A stretch of DNA of 10,312 nucleotides from an uncultured Bacilli bacterium (GTDB lineage: Bacteria; Bacillota_I; Bacilli_A; RF39; UBA660), in assembly GCA_934096785.1 (NCBI GenBank), contig CAKONA010000023.1:1-10312 (forward strand). The letters run 5' to 3'. Positions 7,028-10,312 of the stretch are shown here, in pieces (the first letter of the stretch is position 1; every line of letters starts with the position of its first letter). The position numbers and the translations under genes were made by a program. The notes beneath the pieces are model-generated. The model made no database searches. It saw only the letters and a list, made by a program, of their open reading frames with translations, and was not told where the DNA came from.

Positions 7028-7630
7028 TTAAATATAATTTTTATTTTCTATTTCTTCTTTTGATATAAGGTATTTTTTAATTCTTTCGTCAGACTCAGAT
7101 AATTCTTTTAATTCATTGTCTTTAAGTACTAACATTACTAAAGGTTTTAGGATTTCTTTTTTTGTTTTGTTATATTCTTCTTTTACCTTATCAAGATTAA
7201 CTTCATAAAATATAAAATTATCTTTGAATGGTTTATTTTCTTCGTTTTTAAAGGTATATAAGTCTTCTTTTGGAATTGAGTCATCATTTATTAATAAATT
7301 GATATGAAGATATATTGGGGTGTGGGGAAATTTTTCATTTTCTTCATCTTTGTTTTGATAATAAATGAGGGCTAGTCTTGTTAAAGCTAAATCTCTTTCT
7401 GAATCTCTTGTTTCTCCATGATGAATATCAACATAATGAATAGTGTCATCATAAATTACTTTTAGATATTTAATAGTTGTTTCTTGTTTTAACTTAATTT
7501 TTTCTTTTATAATTGTTATTTCATCTATCTTTTTGTTTAAACAAGTTTCTAGTAACCATTTAAGTAAGTCTTCGTTCTTTTTGTCAAAGAATATTGAATT
7601 AAAAATTACATTACTTATTTGTGTGTCCAT
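7028..7630 (-). CDS. Short Rpn / PD-(D/E)XK 'transposase_31'-like protein, probably catalytically altered
   Basis: This 200-residue protein resembles Rpn (recombination-promoting nuclease)/PD-(D/E)XK transposase-like proteins. The start NVIFNSIFFDKKNEDLLKWL (7-26) fits the N-terminal helix region of the family. The ERDLALTRLALIYYQ segment (78-92) and the strand PIYLHINLLI (105-114) follow in the usual order. Family members are usually about 280-300 residues with a C-terminal helical tail, which is missing here. At the catalytic strands the family usually reads 'LDV...IExQ'. Here the matching places read LKV (Lys57) and VDIHH (68-71), so at least one metal-binding acid seems lost. It may be an inactive relative, an antitoxin-like or regulatory version, or a decaying copy. 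The start is firm: AAAGGAGG ends four bases before the ATG. An inverted copy of this ribosome site lies upstream. Confidence 0.55.
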   Translation of the reverse strand: MDTQISNVIFNSIFFDKKNEDLLKWLLETCLNKKIDEITIIKEKIKLKQETTIKYLKVIYDDTIHYVDIHHGETRDSERDLALTRLALIYYQNKDEENEKFPHTPIYLHINLLINDDSIPKEDLYTFKNEENKPFKDNFIFYEVNLDKVKEEYNKTKKEILKPLVMLVLKDNELKELSESDERIKKYLISKEEIENKNYI

Positions 7631-7738
7631 GTTGCCTCCTTTCTAGAGAATTTATATTCCTCTATTATTATAGTAAGCCATAAATTTCAAAAACACTTCT
7701 TTTTTTGAGAATTTTTTTATCTTTTTTTGGAGGCAACA
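7630..7738. repeat. 10-bp inverted repeat covering the Rpn-like ribosome site
   Basis: TGTTGCCTCC at 7630-7639 and GGAGGCAACA at 7729-7738 are perfect reverse complements 89 bases apart. On the minus-strand RNA the downstream arm is the Shine-Dalgarno plus the A of the Rpn-like ATG. The upstream arm is an anti-Shine-Dalgarno that directly follows the rpmF terminator. Only transcripts reading through from rpmF would contain both arms. Confidence 0.75.
7667..7672 (-). promoter_or_regulatory. Predicted -10 of the Rpn-like gene
   Basis: TATAAT on the minus strand (7672-7667) is preceded by TAC rather than TGn, and no good -35 is seen at 16-18 bases. Three T7 tracts (7700-7706, 7712-7718, 7722-7728; A tracts on the coding strand) lie upstream and could act as a curved or UP-type element. 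The predicted start is near 7660. A weak hairpin (7645-7651 with 7656-7663) lies at the start of the leader. Confidence 0.45.
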
Positions 7739-7760
7739 AAAAAAGCCAACGTTTGTTGAC
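7738..7760 (-). terminator. Intrinsic terminator of rpmF
   Basis: On the minus strand GTCAAC (7760-7755) pairs with GTTGGC (7750-7745), including one U.G pair, around AAAC. Seven T follow (7744-7738). The stem begins within the rpmF TAG stop (7762-7760). Confidence 0.8.
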
Positions 7761-7975
7761 TACTTTGTTTCTTCTTTAGTAACTTTAATAGCTTCTTTAC
7801 CTTTGTAGTATCCACATTTTGTACAAGCTCTATGAGGAGCAACTACAGCGCCACAATTAGTACAAGTTGTAATTGTTGGAGCAGTTTTCTTTAAATGTGT
7901 TCTTCTTTGTCTTTTAGCAGTTTTACTAATTCTTCTAAAAGGTAATGCACCAAATAAAGTAATGTCTAATTTCAT
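7760..7975 (-). CDS. rpmF: 50S ribosomal protein L32 (bL32)
   Basis: A 71-residue basic ribosomal protein. The conserved start LPFRRISKTAKRQRRTH matches the L32 consensus VPFRRTSKTRKRKRRTH. A zinc ribbon follows with two CxxC pairs (CTNC and CTKC), so this is the zinc-binding form. Compared with the usual MAVPFRR start it carries about eight extra residues (MKLDITLFG). The ATG at 7975 is chosen because AAGGAGG lies seven bases upstream. A longer frame to 8041 would overlap the predicted promoter. bL32 sits near the peptidyl transferase side of the large subunit. The gene usually follows yceD (DUF177) in Bacillota, but here it has its own divergent promoter with the HAD gene on the other side. 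Confidence 0.95.
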   Translation of the reverse strand: MKLDITLFGALPFRRISKTAKRQRRTHLKKTAPTITTCTNCGAVVAPHRACTKCGYYKGKEAIKVTKEETK

Positions 7976-8031
7976 TTTTATTCCTCCTTTTATATCAGGT
8001 CGTAAAAATATCTTTTTCACTTCGCTAAAGT

Positions 8032-8060
8032 ATTTTCTCATAAAAACATAAAAATTTCAA
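8032..8060 (-). promoter_or_regulatory. Predicted rpmF promoter
   Basis: TTGAAA (8060-8055), 17 bases and GAAAAT (8037-8032) with an extended TGA. The predicted start is near 8025, giving a leader of about 50 bases before the rpmF ATG at 7975. This makes the upstream in-frame ATG at 8041 untranscribed. Confidence 0.55.
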
Positions 8061-8087
8061 GTGAATTTTAATATTTTCTTATAAAAT

Positions 8088-8116
8088 TTGTATATTTATG
8101 TGTATTTTGCTATAAT
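8088..8116 (+). promoter_or_regulatory. Predicted promoter of the HAD-tmcAL operon
   Basis: TTGTAT (8088-8093), a 17-base spacer and TATAAT (8111-8116) with an extended TGC. The -35 is identical to that predicted for lepA. The predicted start is near 8123, directly before AAAGGAG and 13 bases before the ATG at 8136. Confidence 0.75.
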
Positions 8117-8135
8117 TTTGGTGAAAGGAGTGCTT

Positions 8136-8825
8136 ATGAAACTACTTGTAAGTGATTATGATGGTACTTTTAATGAAGATGAGAAAAAGATAAAAATTGA
8201 TAAAAATGTAGAAGCAATCAGAAGATTTATGGATAATGGAAATATATTTGCTTTTGCGACTGGTAGGAGTTTTGATTCTATTAAGGGTGAAACTATTAAA
8301 TATAATATACCATATAATTATTTAATATGTAATAATGGTACTTCTATTTTTGATTGGAATGATAACTTAATATTTCAAAATAAAATAATTCTTGATAATG
8401 TATTTAGAACTCTTGAATACTTAAAGAAACTTGATTTTGTAGAAAGTATAGAGTTAAAAGATGCATATGAACATGATACTAAAAGTGTTCTTGATGTTTG
8501 TGAGATTATATGTACTTTGAAGTTTAGAAATATATTAGACTTGAAAAAGATTAAGAATGAGATTAATTTTTTAAGTTGTTTTTCTTTTATGAATGTTGTT
8601 TACTTAAAAGAGAGATTTGACAAGAAGTATGGAGTTTATGTCGTTAGTAAGATTGAAGGAATTAATAAAAATGATATTTATACAATTGGAGATGCATCTA
8701 ATGACAAAGGCATGATAAGTGAGTTTAATGGCTATAAGATGCCACTATCCTATCCTAGCGTGATGTTTGGAGATAGTAAGTTTATTAAGTCAGTGGACGC
8801 GCTTGTTAGAAAGATTGAGAGGTAA
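8136..8825 (+). CDS. HAD superfamily (Cof/IIB-type) phosphatase, compact
   Basis: A 229-residue soluble HAD hydrolase. Motif I is DYDGT (7-11), with Asp7 the nucleophile and Asp9 the acid/base. Motif II is ATGRS (41-45). Motif IV is IGDASND (184-190), binding Mg. The cap between motifs II and III is of the IIB kind, as in Cof, YidA and YwpJ, which dephosphorylate sugar phosphates, FMN or similar small substrates; the substrate cannot be told here. It is shorter than the usual 260-280 residues. The stretch before motif IV is cut down: 'SKIEGINKNDIYTIGD' has Lys172 as the only obvious motif III lysine, without the usual 'KGxAL' helix. The ATG at 8136 follows AAAGGAG by five bases. An upstream TTG at 8088 falls in the -35 and is rejected. 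tmcAL follows three bases after the stop. Confidence 0.85.
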   Translation: MKLLVSDYDGTFNEDEKKIKIDKNVEAIRRFMDNGNIFAFATGRSFDSIKGETIKYNIPYNYLICNNGTSIFDWNDNLIFQNKIILDNVFRTLEYLKKLDFVESIELKDAYEHDTKSVLDVCEIICTLKFRNILDLKKIKNEINFLSCFSFMNVVYLKERFDKKYGVYVVSKIEGINKNDIYTIGDASNDKGMISEFNGYKMPLSYPSVMFGDSKFIKSVDALVRKIER

Positions 8826-8828
8826 AAG

Positions 8829-9962
8829 ATGGGTAAAGTTGTTGGTATAGTATGTGAATATAATCCTTTTCATAATGGACACAAGTATCAAATTGATATG
8901 ATTAGAAAGAAATATAATGATGCGACTATTGTTGCGGTGATGTCTTCTTCTTTTACCCAAAGAGGTGACGTTTCTTTGATGAATAAGTTTGATAAGGCAA
9001 GTGTGGCTATTAATAACGGGATAGATTTGGTGGTTGAGCTTCCTTATGTTTATAGTACTCAAGGTAGTGATGTTTTCGCGAGTGCTGCTGTAAAGATTCT
9101 TAATCATTTAAGAGTTGATACAATATGTTTTGGAACTGAAAGAGATAATATTGATGATATAAAGAAATGTGTAAGTGTGCAATTAAATGTTCCTAATTAT
9201 GATGAGTTAGTTCGTGAAAATATGAGTCTTGGAGTAAACTATCCTACTGCTTTAAATAAGGCTTTAAAGAAACTTATTAATATAGAAATTACTGAACCTA
9301 ATGATTTACTTGCTTTGAGTTATATAAAGGAGATAATTAAGAATAAATATAATATTGAAATATTTAATATTAAAAGGACTAATAGTTTTCATGATATTGA
9401 GTCTAATGAGAGTATTGTTTCTGCTTCAAATATTAGAAATAAAATTAGTAATGGCGTTGATATTCGTGATTATGTACCAGAAGATGTGTATTTGAAACTT
9501 AAAGATATTAAACTAAATGATAAGTATTTTGAATTTTTGAAGTACAAGATACGTTCTGAAAGTGATTTAGAAAAGTATTTAGATGTTGATGAGGGACTTA
9601 GTACTAGAATCAGAAATGCATTAGATAAATCTAATAGTCTTGATGAATTAATTCAAAATATTAAGACTAAGAGGTATACTTATAACAAGATATCTAGGAT
9701 GCTTAATCATATTCTTTGTTCTTTTACTAAGGATGAGAGAGATATGACTAAAAATATAGAATATATTAGAGTTCTTGGTTTTGATGAGATTGGACAAAGG
9801 CATTTAAATAGTATTAAAAGTGAGATGAGTGTTAAAGTTCTTAACAAGTTTGATACTAGTTATAAAGCTTTAGAAATTGAGAAAAGAGTTAGTTATATAT
9901 ACTCTATGATAATGGATGATATAATGGATAATGAGATTAAAAATATTCCAGTTAAAAAGTGA
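8829..9962 (+). CDS. tmcAL: tRNA(Met) cytidine acetate ligase (TmcAL, formerly YlbM)
   Basis: A 377-residue protein of the nucleotidyltransferase-like TmcAL family. The N-terminus has GIVCEYNPFHNGH (6-18), whose HNGH is the HxGH-type ATP-binding signature. MSSSFTQRGDVSLMNKFDKA (38-57), DLVVELPYVYS (66-76) and CFGTE (100-104) are strongly conserved in the family, and SASNIRNKI lies further on. The enzyme activates acetate with ATP and acetylates C34 (ac4C) of elongator tRNA-Met, helping AUG decoding and preventing AUA misreading. It is somewhat shorter than the Bacillus enzyme (about 415 residues), but its end is natural. GAGAGG at the end of the HAD gene serves as ribosome site, six bases before the ATG, so the pair is one coupled operon. 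The TGA stop lies in a terminator stem, which supports the standard code. Confidence 0.93.
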   Translation: MGKVVGIVCEYNPFHNGHKYQIDMIRKKYNDATIVAVMSSSFTQRGDVSLMNKFDKASVAINNGIDLVVELPYVYSTQGSDVFASAAVKILNHLRVDTICFGTERDNIDDIKKCVSVQLNVPNYDELVRENMSLGVNYPTALNKALKKLINIEITEPNDLLALSYIKEIIKNKYNIEIFNIKRTNSFHDIESNESIVSASNIRNKISNGVDIRDYVPEDVYLKLKDIKLNDKYFEFLKYKIRSESDLEKYLDVDEGLSTRIRNALDKSNSLDELIQNIKTKRYTYNKISRMLNHILCSFTKDERDMTKNIEYIRVLGFDEIGQRHLNSIKSEMSVKVLNKFDTSYKALEIEKRVSYIYSMIMDDIMDNEIKNIPVKK

Positions 9963-9978
9963 CTTTCCCGTCACTTTT
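9955..9978. terminator. Bidirectional terminator between tmcAL and polA
   Basis: AAAAGTGAC (9955-9963) and GTCACTTTT (9970-9978) form a perfect nine-base stem around TTTCCC. T-rich tails exist on both strands. The stem contains the tmcAL TGA (9960-9962) and part of the polA TAA (9979-9977), so one hairpin serves both convergent genes. Confidence 0.85.
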
Positions 9979-10312
9979 ATTTTGCGTCGTACCAATCTTT
10001 TCCATAGTTGATTTCTACTTTTAATGGTACATCAAATTTATATATGTTTTCCATTGTGTCTCTTACTAGTTCTTTTACCTCTTCTAGTTCGTTTTCTCTT
10101 ACATCGAATATTAATTCATCATGTACTTGTAATAGCATTTTTGTTTTTAGGTTTTTGTCTTTTAGTTCTTTGTGAAGTTTTACCATGGCCATTTTAAGAA
10201 TGTCTGCGGCTGTACCTTGGATTGGTGTATTTAATGCCATTCTCTCACCCATAGCTCTGATCATGTAGTTTGTATTTTTAAGTTCTTCGATTTCTCTTTT
10301 TCTATTAAATAA
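9977..10312 (-). CDS. polA: DNA polymerase I, C-terminal 111 residues (5' end beyond window)
   Basis: The frame is open from the window edge (10312) to TAA at 9979-9977. The codons before the first visible ATG read LFNRKREIEELKNTNY and continue the protein, so ATG at 10264 is internal. The sequence is the end of the family A polymerase palm/fingers. RKREIEEL and ERMALNTPIQGTAADI belong to the conserved fingers region. QVHDEL is motif C, with the second metal-binding Asp followed by Glu. The DWYDAK end is typical. PolA fills repair gaps and removes Okazaki primers. Whether the 5' and 3' exonuclease domains are present cannot be seen. Confidence 0.97.
   Translation of the reverse strand, partial: LFNRKREIEELKNTNYMIRAMGERMALNTPIQGTAADILKMAMVKLHKELKDKNLKTKMLLQVHDELIFDVRENELEEVKELVRDTMENIYKFDVPLKVEINYGKDWYDAK

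Noticed and set aside
7976..8041. Longer N-terminus for L32 starting at 8041
   Set aside because: It would include the predicted promoter and leader and has no ribosome site, while AAGGAGG sits correctly for 7975.

Overview
The window looks like chromosomal DNA of an AT-rich Bacillota, probably of the Bacilli/Erysipelotrichia type or an uncultured relative. By eye it is about 30% G+C. Shine-Dalgarno sites are strong (AGGAGG type), and L32, EF4, sigma-70, TmcAL and PolA homologues are all present. TGG encodes Trp, and TGA acts as the stop of tmcAL inside a terminator stem, so the standard bacterial code applies. An L,D-transpeptidase implies a peptidoglycan wall. I see no rRNA, tRNA, CRISPR array or intact insertion sequence.

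Layout. 1-237 (+) is the C-terminal part of an L,D-transpeptidase. 263-2854 (-) is a two-gene prepilin system unit, pilC then pilD. PilC carries an unusual N-terminal extension of about 195 residues, and the unit ends in a terminator. 2955-3203 (+) is a small TTG-start gene that weakly resembles YqfQ. 3204-6885 (-) holds lepA (EF4), a primary-type sigma factor (rpoD) and inorganic pyrophosphatase (ppa), each with its own predicted promoter and mostly separated by terminators. 7028-7630 (-) is a short Rpn/transposase_31-like protein whose expected active-site residues look substituted. 7760-7975 (-) is rpmF (L32). 8136-9962 (+) is a coupled pair: a compact Cof-type HAD phosphatase and tmcAL. 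9977-10312 (-) is the C-terminal end of DNA polymerase I.

Most genes are housekeeping: translation (lepA, rpmF, tmcAL), transcription (rpoD), replication/repair (polA) and pyrophosphate removal (ppa). The pilC-pilD pair would support a type IV pilus, pseudopilus or competence machine whose ATPase and pilins must be elsewhere.

The main interest is in the control signals. lepA has an extended -10 promoter placed so that the transcript should start at the A of its ATG, and it has no Shine-Dalgarno, so it is predicted to be leaderless. The rpoD promoter's -10 lies inside the terminator hairpin of the gene upstream. A 10-bp inverted repeat downstream of rpmF could mask the ribosome site of the Rpn-like gene only on read-through mRNA, as known for some transposases. 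Six of seven predicted promoters carry an extended -10 TGn. A G+C-rich 19-bp patch between the Rpn-like gene and ppa is unexplained. All promoter, terminator and regulatory calls are reading by eye, not computed.
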